Shown one piece after another: positions 48,174 to 57,800 of a stretch of 64,000 nucleotides of DNA. The notes under the pieces were generated by a model that was given only the letters and a program-made list of their open reading frames with translations, was not told where the DNA came from and searched no databases. This stretch comes from Paludisphaera mucosa. GTDB lineage: Bacteria > Planctomycetota > Planctomycetia > Isosphaerales > Isosphaeraceae. The stretch spans positions 2,914,001 to 2,978,000 of the forward strand of contig NZ_JARRAG010000002.1 in NCBI RefSeq assembly GCF_029589435.1, given 5' to 3'. Position numbers and translations under genes: made by a program. Position 1 is the stretch's first letter, and every line of letters starts with the position of its first letter.

Positions 48174-48202
48174 TTGCAGGGGCGTCGATCGCGGTCTACA
48201 AT
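48174..48202 (+). promoter_or_regulatory. Sigma-70-type promoter of ruvA-ruvB
   Basis: TTGCAG and TACAAT separated by exactly 17 bp, with the -10 about 45 bp before the ruvA GTG. It is one of the best consensus matches in the window. No LexA box was recognised around it. Confidence 0.6.
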
Positions 48203-48246
48203 GACTGAACAAAACCACACGACCGTCGAGAGATCGAGGGGTTCCG

Positions 48247-48897
48247 GTGATCACCCAGATTCGAGGCGTCATACGCGCGGTGGGAGAAGAGAGTTTGACC
48301 CTGGCGGTCGACCCCTTCGAACTCGAGGTGCTGATCCCCGAGCACACGCGGCGGCAGGTCCAGGGGAAGGTGGGCGAGGCGGTCACGCTGCACACGACCT
48401 TCTACATCGAGGGCCAGGCGATGGGCGCGCGGATGACGCCGCGGCTGATCGGCTTCCTCTCGACGGTCGACCGCGAGTTCTTCGACACCTTCTGCTCGGT
48501 CGACGGCGTAGGGATGCGGAAGGCCCTGCGGGCCATGGTCCGGCCGGTGCGCGAAATCGCGCGGACGATCCAGGAGCAGGACGTGAAGATGCTGGCCACC
48601 TTCCCCGGCATCGGCGAGGCGATGGCCGAGCGGATCGTGGCCAAGCTGAGGCGCAAGGTCGGCATCTTCGCCCTGATCGTCAATCCCGACGGGACCGCTA
48701 CGGCCCCCGCGGCGACCAACGGCGAGGCCCGCCACGCCGAGCCCGACGTGGTGAGCGACGCCTACGCTGCGCTCCTGGCCGTGGGCCACACCGAGATGCA
48801 GGCCCGCGCGGCCATCGATCGGGTCCTGGCCGGTCGGAAGAAATTCAAGTCGGTGGCCGATTTGATCGAAGCGATCTACCAGCAGGAGAAGTCCTGA
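48247..48897 (+). CDS. ruvA: Holliday junction branch migration protein RuvA
   Basis: 216 residues in three domains. An OB fold (1-64; start ITQIRGVIRAVGEESL), tandem helix-hairpin-helix motifs (about 70-140; FDTFCSVDGVGMRKALRAM and LATFPGIGEAMAERIVAKL) and a C-terminal three-helix domain (about 168-216) that contacts RuvB, with a flexible linker between. RuvA tetramers bind four-way junctions and load RuvB. The start is GTG 48247. It is 40 bp upstream of ruvB and behind a good promoter. No ruvC is adjacent. Confidence 0.95.
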   Translation: MITQIRGVIRAVGEESLTLAVDPFELEVLIPEHTRRQVQGKVGEAVTLHTTFYIEGQAMGARMTPRLIGFLSTVDREFFDTFCSVDGVGMRKALRAMVRPVREIARTIQEQDVKMLATFPGIGEAMAERIVAKLRRKVGIFALIVNPDGTATAPAATNGEARHAEPDVVSDAYAALLAVGHTEMQARAAIDRVLAGRKKFKSVADLIEAIYQQEKS

Positions 48898-48937
48898 GCC
48901 GACGTCCGGTCTTGACGCCGCACGGGAGGACGACGCC

Positions 48938-50032
48938 ATGGCGCGAGAAGTGAAGATCAAGGGGAAGCCGGACGACGACCGCGAGCCCGGGGCCGGGGAG
49001 GACCGGCACGCCCCGCCGCCGCCCCCCGACGCGGTCGAGGAGAAGCTGCGTCCGCAGCGGCTCTCCGAGATCATCGGCCAGCGCGCGGTCGCCGAGCGGC
49101 TTTCGATCGCGCTGGCCGCGGCCAAGAAGCGCAACGAGCCCCTGCCCCACATCCTGTTCGACGGCCCCCCGGGCCTGGGCAAGACGACCTTCGCGGGCGT
49201 CCTGCACAACGAGCTGGGCGTCGAGCTGAACCTGACCAGCGGGGCCTCGCTCGACAAGAAGATGGACGTGATGCCCTACCTGACCAACGCGGCCGAGGGC
49301 TCAATCCTCTTCATCGACGAGATCCACCGCCTGCCCCGGGCGGTCGAGGAGTTCATCTATCCGGTGATGGAGGACTTCCGCGTCGACGTCGTGCTCGGCG
49401 AGGGGATGGCGGCCCGGACGATCAACCTGCCGCTCAAGAAGTTCACCATCATCGGCGCGACGACCCGCAGCGGCATGCTCTCGGCGCCGCTCCGCGAGCG
49501 GTTCCATATGCACGAGCACCTGGAGTTCTACGACCCCGAGGACCTCGCGCGGATCATCACCATCAACGCCGCCAAGCTGCGGGCGACGATCAGCGACGAG
49601 GCCGCCTGGGAGCTGGCCGGCCGCAGCCGGGGCACCCCGCGGATCGCCAACTCCCGTCTCCGCTGGGTCCGCGACTACGCCATCGCCCGCGCCGACGGTG
49701 CCATCGACCTCTCGATCTCGCGCGACGCCCTGGCGATGCAGGAGATCGATTCCGAGGGGATGGACAAGCAGGACCGCCGCTACCTGGACACCCTGATCCG
49801 CGTGTTCAAGGGCGGCCCCACCGGGGCCGAGGCGCTCGCGGCCACGATGACCCTCTCGGTCGACACCATCCGCGACGAGGTCGAGCCCTACCTCCTCCGT
49901 CGCGAGTTCGTGGTGCGGACCCCTCGCGGTCGCGTGGCCACCGCAGCCGCCTACCGCCACCTCGGCCTGGCCCAACCCGAAGTCGACCCCGAGGACGACC
50001 TCCTCAATCCTCAGCGCCGGCTGTTCCTCTGA
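48938..50032 (+). CDS. ruvB: Holliday junction branch migration helicase RuvB
   Basis: 364 residues of the AAA+ motor that drives branch migration with RuvA. Walker A is FDGPPGLGKTTFA, Walker B ILFIDEIHRLP, sensor 1 GATTRSGML and the arginine-finger region RSRGTPRIANSRLRWVRDYA. A winged-helix DNA-binding domain ends the protein (EPYLLRREFVVRTPRGRVAT). The first ~30 residues are a charged, Pro-rich extension not found in all RuvB. The 3' end overlaps the convergent Sua5-type gene by 22 bp. Confidence 0.96.
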   Translation: MAREVKIKGKPDDDREPGAGEDRHAPPPPPDAVEEKLRPQRLSEIIGQRAVAERLSIALAAAKKRNEPLPHILFDGPPGLGKTTFAGVLHNELGVELNLTSGASLDKKMDVMPYLTNAAEGSILFIDEIHRLPRAVEEFIYPVMEDFRVDVVLGEGMAARTINLPLKKFTIIGATTRSGMLSAPLRERFHMHEHLEFYDPEDLARIITINAAKLRATISDEAAWELAGRSRGTPRIANSRLRWVRDYAIARADGAIDLSISRDALAMQEIDSEGMDKQDRRYLDTLIRVFKGGPTGAEALAATMTLSVDTIRDEVEPYLLRREFVVRTPRGRVATAAAYRHLGLAQPEVDPEDDLLNPQRRLFL

Positions 50033-51039
50033 TACGGAGTCGTCGCCCGCCTCAGCCGATCCCGAAGCGCATCCCACGCCGGACCGGCCGGCGGCTCGAC
50101 GGCCACGATCAGTTCCAGACGACGGCCGTCGAGGTCGTGCAAGGCCTCGTAGAATCCCCGCGCCGCGACTTCTGGGTCCGGCAGCACGATCCGGACCACG
50201 TCCGGCGGAGTGATCTCCGCCCCGATCGGCTCGAAGGCGAGCAAGCCGGAGCCCCCGGGCCATGCGATCCCGGCCAGGTGTTCGATCGATTCGACGCGCA
50301 CCGCCGGGGTCTGCGGCGCGTAGTGCACGGCGAGCATCCCCGGGCTCTGCGGTCGGCCCGATTCCGCCACCTCGGTCGAGGCGCGTCGGCACACGGTTCC
50401 GAACTGTAGCGCCTCGGAGAGTTCCTCTGGGCGGATCGGCCCCGGTCGCAGGACCTCGGGCGGGTCGGTCGTCAGGTTCAGGACGGTCGACTCCAGGCCG
50501 ACTCTCGTGGGGCCGCTGTCGAGGATGAGGTGGACGCGTCCGTCCAGGTCGGCCACGACGTGTTCCGCCCGGGTGGGCGAGATTCGATTCGACCGGTTCG
50601 CGCTCGGCGCGGCGAGCGGGAGCCCGACGCGCTCGATCAACCGTCGCGCGACCGTCGGGGCGGGGACGCGCAGGCCGACGGTGGGCCCGCCGCCGGTGAC
50701 GACGTCCGGGACGGCCTCGGTCTTCCTGAGGATGAGCGTCAGTGGACCCGGCCAGAATCTCCGGGCGAGGCGTTCCGCCTCGTCGGTCCACTCGGCGGTG
50801 AACGAGCGAGCCTGGTCGATCCCGGCGACGTGGACGATCAGCGGGTTGGACGAGGGCCTCCCCTTGGCCTCGAAGATCCCCCGCACGGCGTTGGCGTCGG
50901 TCGCGACGGCCCCGAGTCCGTACACGGTCTCGGTGGCGAAAGCGACGAGGCCGCCGCCGAGCAGGACGGCGGCGGCCTCGTCGAGGGCTTCCGGTTCGGG
51001 CTCGTCGCGAGCCACGGCGATCACCCGCGTGTGGATCAC
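50011..51039 (-). CDS. L-threonylcarbamoyladenylate synthase, Sua5 type
   Basis: 342 residues. The N-terminal YrdC domain (1-205) has GGLVAFATETVYGLGA, KGRPSSNPLIVHV and PLAAPSANRSNRISPT, the binding site for threonine, bicarbonate and ATP. The C-terminal Sua5 domain (about 225-340; SPGMLAVHYAPQTP) distinguishes it from short TsaC. It makes threonylcarbamoyl-AMP, the donor for t6A37 in tRNAs reading ANN codons. It overlaps the ruvB 3' end by 22 bp. It follows the arginine decarboxylase gene by 46 bp on the same strand, so co-transcription is possible. Confidence 0.92.
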   Translation of the reverse strand: MIHTRVIAVARDEPEPEALDEAAAVLLGGGLVAFATETVYGLGAVATDANAVRGIFEAKGRPSSNPLIVHVAGIDQARSFTAEWTDEAERLARRFWPGPLTLILRKTEAVPDVVTGGGPTVGLRVPAPTVARRLIERVGLPLAAPSANRSNRISPTRAEHVVADLDGRVHLILDSGPTRVGLESTVLNLTTDPPEVLRPGPIRPEELSEALQFGTVCRRASTEVAESGRPQSPGMLAVHYAPQTPAVRVESIEHLAGIAWPGGSGLLAFEPIGAEITPPDVVRIVLPDPEVAARGFYEALHDLDGRRLELIVAVEPPAGPAWDALRDRLRRATTPYQRNSRR

Positions 51040-51085
51040 GACGATCTCGGCCTGGGCTGGGGCGGGGTTCCGGAAAAGTGGACGA

Positions 51086-51667
51086 TCAGGGGAGCAGGAT
51101 GGAGGCGGCGATGACGGTCGTCCAGAGGCCGTCCTTGTGGCCGACGGCCGTCTGCGTGACTTCCTTCGTCTTGTAGATGACGTCGGCGATCTTCCACAGC
51201 TCGCGCTTCTCGTCCCACGAGCTGTTGGGGTTGAACTCGACGCCCAGGATCGTCGCCAGCATCTCGGCGGCGAGATCCTCGGCGTAGTCGGCGGCCGACT
51301 TGGCGGTCTGGCCGTAGGCGTGGTGTTCGGACAGGTAGCCGAACTGGTCGCGATCGCGCGGGATGGCGACGCCGACGCTGGCCGCGACCAGCCGGTTGGG
51401 CTCGGCCGTGGCGCACTCGCTGATGACGACGTGGACGATCTGGCCGGGCTGGAGTTCCTTCAGGCCCTGTTCGATCGAGACTTCCTTGCAGCGCGGCGGG
51501 AAGATGCTGGAAACCCGCACCAGGTTGTAGCAGGCGATCCGGGCGTCCCGGAGGGCCAACTCGAAGCTGGTCAATTTTTCGCGGTGCGTGCCGACTCCCT
51601 TGGTGAAGAACAGCTTCGCTGGTACGTACATCTCTGGCTTGAGTCCTCCCGCGCCGGCCGGGTCCAT
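51086..51667 (-). CDS. Pyruvoyl-dependent arginine decarboxylase
   Basis: 193 residues. The self-cleavage site is visible as S53-S54 in LVRVSSIFPPRCK; cleavage between the two serines converts S54 into the pyruvoyl cofactor, as in the Methanocaldococcus enzyme. Other family segments are KLFFTKGVGTHREKL and VVISECATAEPNRLVAAS. It decarboxylates arginine to agmatine, the first step of a polyamine route. The length fits the family (160-200). It is upstream of the Sua5-type gene. No agmatinase or agmatine deiminase is nearby; the only polyamine-related fold in the window is the doubtful exported protein at 9845-10741. Confidence 0.9.
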   Translation of the reverse strand: MDPAGAGGLKPEMYVPAKLFFTKGVGTHREKLTSFELALRDARIACYNLVRVSSIFPPRCKEVSIEQGLKELQPGQIVHVVISECATAEPNRLVAASVGVAIPRDRDQFGYLSEHHAYGQTAKSAADYAEDLAAEMLATILGVEFNPNSSWDEKRELWKIADVIYKTKEVTQTAVGHKDGLWTTVIAASILLP

Positions 51668-52057
51668 GGTGGGACCTCGACCGACCCGCTACATGCGATG
51701 GGCCCGCGTCGTCTCCGCACGCCGCGCTCGATCTGATGAAGTGTGGATTATCGTGCGTGGGTCGTCCCGCATCAAGGCCACCCACGCCGAGTCCATTCGG
51801 ATCGTGCCCGCCCGTTCCCTTTGCCATTACGACCGGCCCGCGCGCCCGTCGAACCTTCACGCCGGCCTGGCGGCTGCGACGGAATGTCGGCGCGAGTCGA
51901 TCTGCGTGATCGGTACGAGGGGCGATCCGGCCGACCGTAGGGGCGTGCGGACGAGAAGCCCCTTCGAACGGGCGAGCACCGATCCGGGTTTGCAAGTCAA
52001 CCGCGATGGTTGAAACCTACCGGCCCGGGGAAGGCGCGGCAGGGAGATCGAGAAAAG
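51668..52057. other. Intergenic region without recognisable features
   Basis: About 390 bp between the arginine decarboxylase start and the tRNA-Asp 3' end. Open frames crossing it are short and unlike any family. It likely holds the promoter of the decarboxylase gene, but no clear -35/-10 pair was found. Confidence 0.4.
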
Positions 52058-52131
52058 CGAGGATGACGGGATTCGAACCCGCAACCTCCGGCGTGACAGG
52101 CCGGTGCTCTAACCAGTTGAGCTACATCCCC
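52058..52131 (-). tRNA. tRNA-Asp (anticodon GTC)
   Basis: On the minus strand the sequence folds into a full cloverleaf. The acceptor stem GGGGATG pairs with CATCCTC (one G-T pair), followed by a D arm with GCTC/GAGC, the anticodon stem CCGGC/GCCGG with loop CTGTCAC (anticodon GTC) and a T arm with GCGGG-TTCGAAT-CCCGT. The discriminator base is G73, as required for aspartate tRNA. CCA is not encoded and must be added enzymatically. Confidence 0.95.
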
Positions 52132-52225
52132 AGAGCGTTCATCGTCGGCTTATGCGTCGATCGTTTTGGCCCGTGGGGCGGGGCGTCGATCGCGTCTCAG
52201 GTCGCACGTGCCAACGACGAGAGGA

Positions 52226-52255
52226 AGTATAACGCCGCGGGCGGTCGCGGTTCAA
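52226..52255 (-). promoter_or_regulatory. Promoter upstream of tRNA-Asp
   Basis: On the minus strand TTGAAC and TATACT are separated by 18 bp. The -10 ends about 95 bp before the tRNA 5' end. No other gene follows on this strand before the tRNA. Confidence 0.45.
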
Positions 52256-52370
52256 GACCGATGACGATCGACTCCGGAGAAATTCGGCAGAGTCGCTCGG
52301 GCGGGTGGATCTCATCGAAGAGCGCGGCCGACGGGATCTTGCGAGATCGGCCACGGGGCCCGAAACGAAC

Positions 52371-52400
52371 GCAGGCCCCCGGTGCGGTCCGGGGGCCTGC
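52371..52400 (-). terminator. Hairpin terminator after the DUF1559 gene
   Basis: A perfect 12-bp stem GCAGGCCCCCGG/CCGGGGGCCTGC with a 6-nt loop, 37 bp downstream of the DUF1559 stop. The minus-strand sequence after it is GTTCGTTTCGG, a weak T-rich tail. It could also stop transcription from the plus strand. Confidence 0.6.
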
Positions 52401-52437
52401 AGTGTATCGATTGCAAGGGCGCCGGGCCTCGGCAGGC

Positions 52438-53538
52438 TCAGTAGGAATCCGAGCTGACGACCTCGCCGCCGGCGCGGGTGCCGAGGCCCCAGTAGGTGGG
52501 CATGGCGACGGAATTCTTCAGGAACCGGACGCTGCCGTCCGCCAGCAGGGCGTTCACGCCGCCCGGGTGGTAACTCTGGGCGTTGGAATAGTCCATACTC
52601 GCCCCGTCGCAGCCGCCGTTGCAGTCGGTCCGGCAGGCGGACCAGGTGTACTGGGTGCTGTTGGGCGGGACGATCGTGTTGAAGAGCGTGGCCCCCATGC
52701 CGCCGATGCCCCAGTCGTGCCCGTGGCCGACCGAGATGTTGCCCGAGTTCGAGGCGACGTACTTCGCCGAGCAGGTCTGCAGGTCGGCGATCACCAGCGC
52801 CGGGTTCTGGTTCGCGTCCAGGTAGTAGGCGTTGCCCGAAAGCCCTGCGGACATGATCATGTTGCCCGGGGCGACGATCTGGGTCTGGGCCCCCGCCTGG
52901 CCCTCGGAGAAGGCGATCGTGTTCGCCGACCCGTCGGTGATGTCGCGGATGCCATAGGCCAGCCGGAATCCGAAGACGCCCGAGGTGGGGTCGGAGAAAT
53001 TGGGGGCCGATGCGCCTCCCGTGCGGGGCGGGACGTCGCCGCCGGCGTTGGTCGAGGTCCCGACGCTGCCGAAGTAGCAGTTGTCGTTCACCCGGCCGCC
53101 GTTGGGATCCGACGGGCAGAGGAACATGGCGACCTTGGCGTTATAGGGCGTGGAGTTCGCGGAGCTGGCGTAATCGCTGCCGCGGCCTTCGAGGCTGAAG
53201 TTGATCGAGTTGTAGAGCGGGCCCTGCTCCATGTAGTTGAGTAGCGCGGCGTGGGCCGACCAGTTGTTCCAGGTCGTGTACACGCCCCCGCCGTAATTGT
53301 AGTTGCACAACGACGCCCCCATCGGGAAGACCTCGTTGGACGAGTGGTAGTTGTGCATCCCGAGGCCGAACTGCTTGAGGTTGTTGGTGCACTGGATCCG
53401 CCGCGCGGCCTCGCGGGCCGATTGTACGGCCGGGAGGAGCAGGGCGATGAGGACCGCGATGATGGCGATGACCACGAGCAATTCGATCAGGGTGAAGCCT
53501 CGACGCCTGGGCTGATTCACACCGCAGGAACCTGTCAT
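52438..53538 (-). CDS. DUF1559 prepilin-like protein with N-terminal methylation motif
   Basis: 366 residues. The start has a type IV prepilin/pseudopilin cleavage motif, [20 protein letters not shown], with cleavage expected before F15 and E19 at mature position +5. The region after the helix ([32 protein letters not shown]) and the C-terminal signature [17 protein letters not shown] are diagnostic of the large planctomycete DUF1559 family. These proteins are thought to be exported through a type II/IV pilus-like system; their role is unknown. A terminator hairpin lies downstream and a promoter-like element upstream. Confidence 0.92.
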   Translation of the reverse strand: MTGSCGVNQPRRRGFTLIELLVVIAIIAVLIALLLPAVQSAREAARRIQCTNNLKQFGLGMHNYHSSNEVFPMGASLCNYNYGGGVYTTWNNWSAHAALLNYMEQGPLYNSINFSLEGRGSDYASSANSTPYNAKVAMFLCPSDPNGGRVNDNCYFGSVGTSTNAGGDVPPRTGGASAPNFSDPTSGVFGFRLAYGIRDITDGSANTIAFSEGQAGAQTQIVAPGNMIMSAGLSGNAYYLDANQNPALVIADLQTCSAKYVASNSGNISVGHGHDWGIGGMGATLFNTIVPPNSTQYTWSACRTDCNGGCDGASMDYSNAQSYHPGGVNALLADGSVRFLKNSVAMPTYWGLGTRAGGEVVSSDSY

Positions 53539-53875
53539 GAGAGGGGACTCCTCGGAAAACTAGGACGACGCGAGAGATCGAGCGCGACACGCTCGCCGAA
53601 CTCCGAAGTGATTAATCCTAGATAAGATTTACCAGATTTAATTTTGCAAGTAAAGGAGATCCGGGAGTCACTCTCGCGGTGCTTAAGCATCCCGGACCGG
53701 ACCGCGGCGCGAGAAGGCGGGCGACCGAGGGTCGTGGGGGGGCCGGCGAGGATCGGCGCCGACGGGTTCGCGGGCCGGGAGGCGGAGGCTCCTCGCGTCG
53801 AGTATCATGTGGGGACGATCCGCCGATCGCGGCCGGGCGTCGTCGAGCGGTACTTTCGGTTGAGGGGAATGCGAC
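53539..53875. other. Divergent intergenic region
   Basis: 337 bp between the DUF1559 gene (minus) and the GalU-like gene (plus). Positions 53605-53655 are AT-rich and hold a minus-strand promoter candidate. A perfect 10-bp palindrome TGCTTAAGCA lies near 53680 and could be an operator, but there is no support beyond symmetry. No gene was seen. Confidence 0.45.
53620..53649 (-). promoter_or_regulatory. Promoter of the DUF1559 gene
   Basis: On the minus strand TTGCAA and TTATCT are separated by 18 bp within an AT-rich patch, about 82 bp upstream of the start codon. The -10 box is imperfect. Confidence 0.35.
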
Positions 53876-54832
53876 GTGTTCATCACGAAGGCCGTCATCA
53901 CCGCCGCGGGCCGGGGCGCGCGGCAGTATCCCGCTTCGGACACCGTGCAGAAGGCCATGCTGCCGATCGTCGACCGCGACGGCCTGACCAAGCCGGTCCT
54001 CCAGATCATCGCCGAGGAGGCGCTCGAGAGCGGCGTCGAACAGGTCTGCGTCGTCGTCGCCCCCGGCGACGAGGCCGTCTATCGCAACCATTTCCGGAAT
54101 TACGCGAACACGCTGCGGACCGGCTTTCGCGACGTGGACTGGGCCGACGAGCAGGCGAAGCGGCTGCTCCACCTGGAGGAACGGCTCACCTTCGCCGTGC
54201 AGGACGAGCCCCAGGGCTACGGCCACGCCGTCTGGTGCGCCCGCGAGTTCGCGGGCGGCGACCCCTTCCTGCTCTTGCTCGGCGACCACCTCTACGTCTC
54301 GTCGGATCCCCGCCGCTGCGCCCGCCAGTTGCTCGACCTGGCGACGGCCGAGGGCTGCGCGGTCTCCGCCGTACAGGCGACCCGCGAGCACCTGATCCAC
54401 CAGTACGGCACGCTCGCCGGCCGCCGCCTGGCCGATCGGCCCGACGTCTACGCGATCGACGAGATCATCGAGAAGCCCAACCCGACCCTCGCCGAGCTGC
54501 GGCTGCACGTCCCCGGCCTCCGCGCGGGGCACTACCTCTGCTTCTTCGGCATGCACGTCCTGACCCCGACCATCTTCGAGCTGCTCGACGAGGCCGTGCG
54601 GCGGGACGACCGCGAGAACGGGGCGATCCAGCTCACCCCGGCCCTCAACGTCCTCGCCCGGCGCGAGAAGTACCTGGCCCTGGAGACGCGCGGCCAGCGG
54701 TTCAACCTGGGGGTCAAGTTCGGCACCATCGAGGCCCAGGTCGCGCTGGCGATGTCGGGCGTCGACCGCGAGCGGATCCTGGCCGTCCTGCTCGACGCCG
54801 CCGCGCGGATCGAGCAGGCCTCCCCGCGCTGA
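53876..54832 (+). CDS. galU: GalU-like nucleotidyltransferase (UTP-glucose-1-phosphate uridylyltransferase family)
   Basis: 318 residues. The nucleotide-binding signature is at the N-terminus: AVITAAGRGARQYPASDTVQ followed by KAMLPIVDRDGLTKPVLQ. The metal/sugar region is DEPQGYGHAVWCAREF and LLLLGDHLYVSS; later ones are EKPNPTLAEL and a GVKFGT end as in GalU. It should make UDP-glucose, or another NDP-sugar, from the sugar-1-phosphate. GTG 53876 has a GAGGGGA site upstream. It is followed after 57 bp by a kinase/UDP-sugar-pyrophosphorylase fusion, which suggests a nucleotide-sugar pathway. The exact sugar is not readable. Confidence 0.82.
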   Translation: MFITKAVITAAGRGARQYPASDTVQKAMLPIVDRDGLTKPVLQIIAEEALESGVEQVCVVVAPGDEAVYRNHFRNYANTLRTGFRDVDWADEQAKRLLHLEERLTFAVQDEPQGYGHAVWCAREFAGGDPFLLLLGDHLYVSSDPRRCARQLLDLATAEGCAVSAVQATREHLIHQYGTLAGRRLADRPDVYAIDEIIEKPNPTLAELRLHVPGLRAGHYLCFFGMHVLTPTIFELLDEAVRRDDRENGAIQLTPALNVLARREKYLALETRGQRFNLGVKFGTIEAQVALAMSGVDRERILAVLLDAAARIEQASPR

Positions 54833-54889
54833 GACCCGCTCGGCGCCGCGCGTCTCCCCCGAACCACCCTCCGGAACCCGCGAACGACC

Positions 54890-57800
54890 ATGGCTCCACT
54901 CGGCCCCACCCTCATCGAGACCATCACCGCCGCGGACCCCGCGCTCCGCGACCGCTCCGTCCGCGCGATCGTCGCCGGCGCCAGCCTCGCCGAGAAGCTG
55001 CAGGCCTGCGAGGACCTCGAGCACTTCCGGCGGCGGGCCGACAACCTCTACGAGCGCGTGCGGGCGTCGTTGTTCCTGCACGCGATCTACCGCTACGACA
55101 TCCAGGAAGACCCCTCGGTGCGTCGCAGCGGGCTGATCCCGTTCGACGGTTACATGGACCTGATGGGCCGCCGCTACGAGCAGGCGGTGACGGCGTTCCG
55201 CGCCGTGCTCAAGGCGGACCGTCCCAACGGGGCGATCTGCAGCGCCCTGGCCCAGGCCTACGACCAGATCGCCTTCCAGACCCTCGCCGACCAGGTGAGG
55301 CGGTCGGTGCGGAGCTGTCCCGGCAACCGCTGGATGTTCCGCGTCGGCGGCGTCGACGAGCACCCGCTCCGGCTCGACGGTCGGCTCCTGGAACGCGCCT
55401 CGGCCGACGATCTATTCCCGATCCTGACCGAACAGACGCCGGTGCGGCTCGACCTCTCGCACAGCGGCTGGTCGGACATCTTCTTCCTCGGGATGGACTT
55501 CCCCGAGGGGGCCCGGGTTATGAACATCTCGGTCGACCTGGGCGTCCACGGCCGCGACGACGCGCCGACGCCGCCGATCGAGTGCCGCCTGCGGGTGATC
55601 GCCGAGCCCATCCTCCGGCTCACGAGCATCGACCTCGACGCCACCAAGGACGTCGACACGCTCGCCGAGCTGTTCAACTTCGGCAACGACTATCTCGGCC
55701 TGGTGAAGGCCGGCGTGATCGCCTCGGGCCTCGTGCCGCCGTCGCTGGAGGGGACGTCCGCGTCGCTCGCGGACCTGCTGGCGAGGGTCGTCCGCCCGGG
55801 GCACGGCCTGGAGATCGTCAGCAAGGTCAACGACATCCCCAAGGGTTCGCGGCTGGCCGTGTCGACGAACCTGCTCGCCTCGCTGATCGCGATGCTGATG
55901 CGCGCGACCGGCCAGGCGAAGAACCTGACCGGCGCCCTGGAGCTGGAGGAGGCGCGGGTGGTCGTCGCGCGGGCCATCCTGGGCGAGTGGATCGGCGGCT
56001 CGGGCGGCGGCTGGCAGGATTCGGGCGGCGTCTTCCCGGGCGTGAAGCTGATCATGGGCGTGCCGGCCGGCGAGGCCGACCCCGAGTGGGGCGTCAGCCG
56101 GGGCCGCCTGCTCCCCGAGCATCGCCTGGTCGACGTCCAGCCCAAGGCCGAGGGGACGCCCGGCGCCTCGTTCGCCGAGGCCCTCGCGAGCAGCATGGTG
56201 CTCGTCCACGGCGGCATGGCCCAGAACGTGGGCCCGATCCTGAACATGGTGACCGCCAAATACCTCCTGCGCGACGAGGCCGAATGGCGGGCCCGCGGGG
56301 AGGCCCTGCGGATCTTCGAGGGCGTCGCTCAGGCCGTCGAGCAGGCCGACGTCCGGGCCCTGGGCGGCTGGACCACCCAGAACTGGGAAGGGCCCCTGAA
56401 GGGCATCATCCCCTGGATCACCAGCGCCTTCACCGAGGGAATCATCCGCGAGGCCCGCGAGGCGATGGGCGAGGATTTCTGGGGCTTCCTCATGCTGGGA
56501 GGGATGTCCGGCGGCGGCATGGCCTTCATGGTCGACCCCGCGCGGCACGAGGAGTTCCAGGCCCGGATCGGCGAGATCATGGGCCGGGTCAAGCGGTCGC
56601 TCGACGACGCCCTGCCGTTCGCGATGGAGCCGGTCGTCTACGACTTCCGGATCAATCCCCGCGGCACCTGGGCCACTCTGCAAGGCGACGGGGCCCTGAT
56701 GCCCCCGCGCTACTACACCTTGCAGATCCCCCGGATGATCGCCGGCGGGACGGCGGGCCTGGCCTCCCTGCGAATGGCCGACGTCGACGCCTTCGCCAAC
56801 CGCTGCGACGAGACGCCCGAGCTGCTCCGCGTCTTCCGGACGATGGTCAACAAGCTCTTCCCCGTCGCGCGCGGCGCCGCGGCCGACTCGTCCACCTCCC
56901 GATGGGACGAGGAGGCCGAGACGATCCGCCGCGAGAACGGCTTCGACCCCGTCCAGCACGAGTCGCTCCGCGAGGACCTGATCCGCGGCCGGATCGGCCT
57001 GGCGCGGAACCGGCTGCCGGTCGACATGCAGATCCAGGACGTCGACGACACCGACCTGGTCGACGCCCACGACCAAATCCCCCGCGCGACCGTCGCAATC
57101 GGCGATCGGATGATCCGCAAAGGCGAGGTCGCCGTGGTCTCGCTCGCAGCGGGCGTCGGCAGCCGCTGGACCAGCGGCGCGGGGGTCGTGAAGGCGATCA
57201 ACCCGTTCGTCATGCTGGAGGGCCGTCACCGCTCGTTCCTGGAGGTCCACCTCGCCAAGACGAAGGCCGTCCAGGACGCCCTGGGGGCGACGATCCCCCA
57301 CATCGTCACGACCAGCTACCTGACCCACGAGGCCATCGAACGCCGGTTGAGGTCGACGGCGAACTACGGCCACGACGGCCCGGTGTACCTGTCGCGCGGC
57401 CAGTCGATCGGCCAGCGACTGGTGCCGATGGCCCGCGACCTGACGTTCCTCTGGGAAGAGTCGACGCACGAGACGCTCGACGAGAACAAGCAGAAGGTCC
57501 GCGAGGCCGGCCGCCGCGCCATCCTCGAATGGGCGAAGGCGCAGGGCGAGGGGAGCGACTACACCGACAACGTGCCGCTCCAGCGCTTCACCCCGCCGGG
57601 GCACTTCTACGAGGTCCCCAACCTCCTGCGCAACGGCCTGCTGGCGAAGATGCTGGAGAAGCACCCGGACCTGAAATGGCTGATGGTCCACAACATCGAC
57701 ACCCTGGGCGCGACCGTCGATCCGGGCGTGCTCGGGCTGGTCGTCGAGGCCGGCTCGACGCTGAGCTTCGAGGTCATCCCCCGGCGCATCGAGGACCGCG

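Noticed and set aside
53676-53692. TGCTTAAGCA palindrome as an operator
   Set aside because: A single 10-bp symmetric site with no second copy and no regulator nearby; not listed as a feature on its own.
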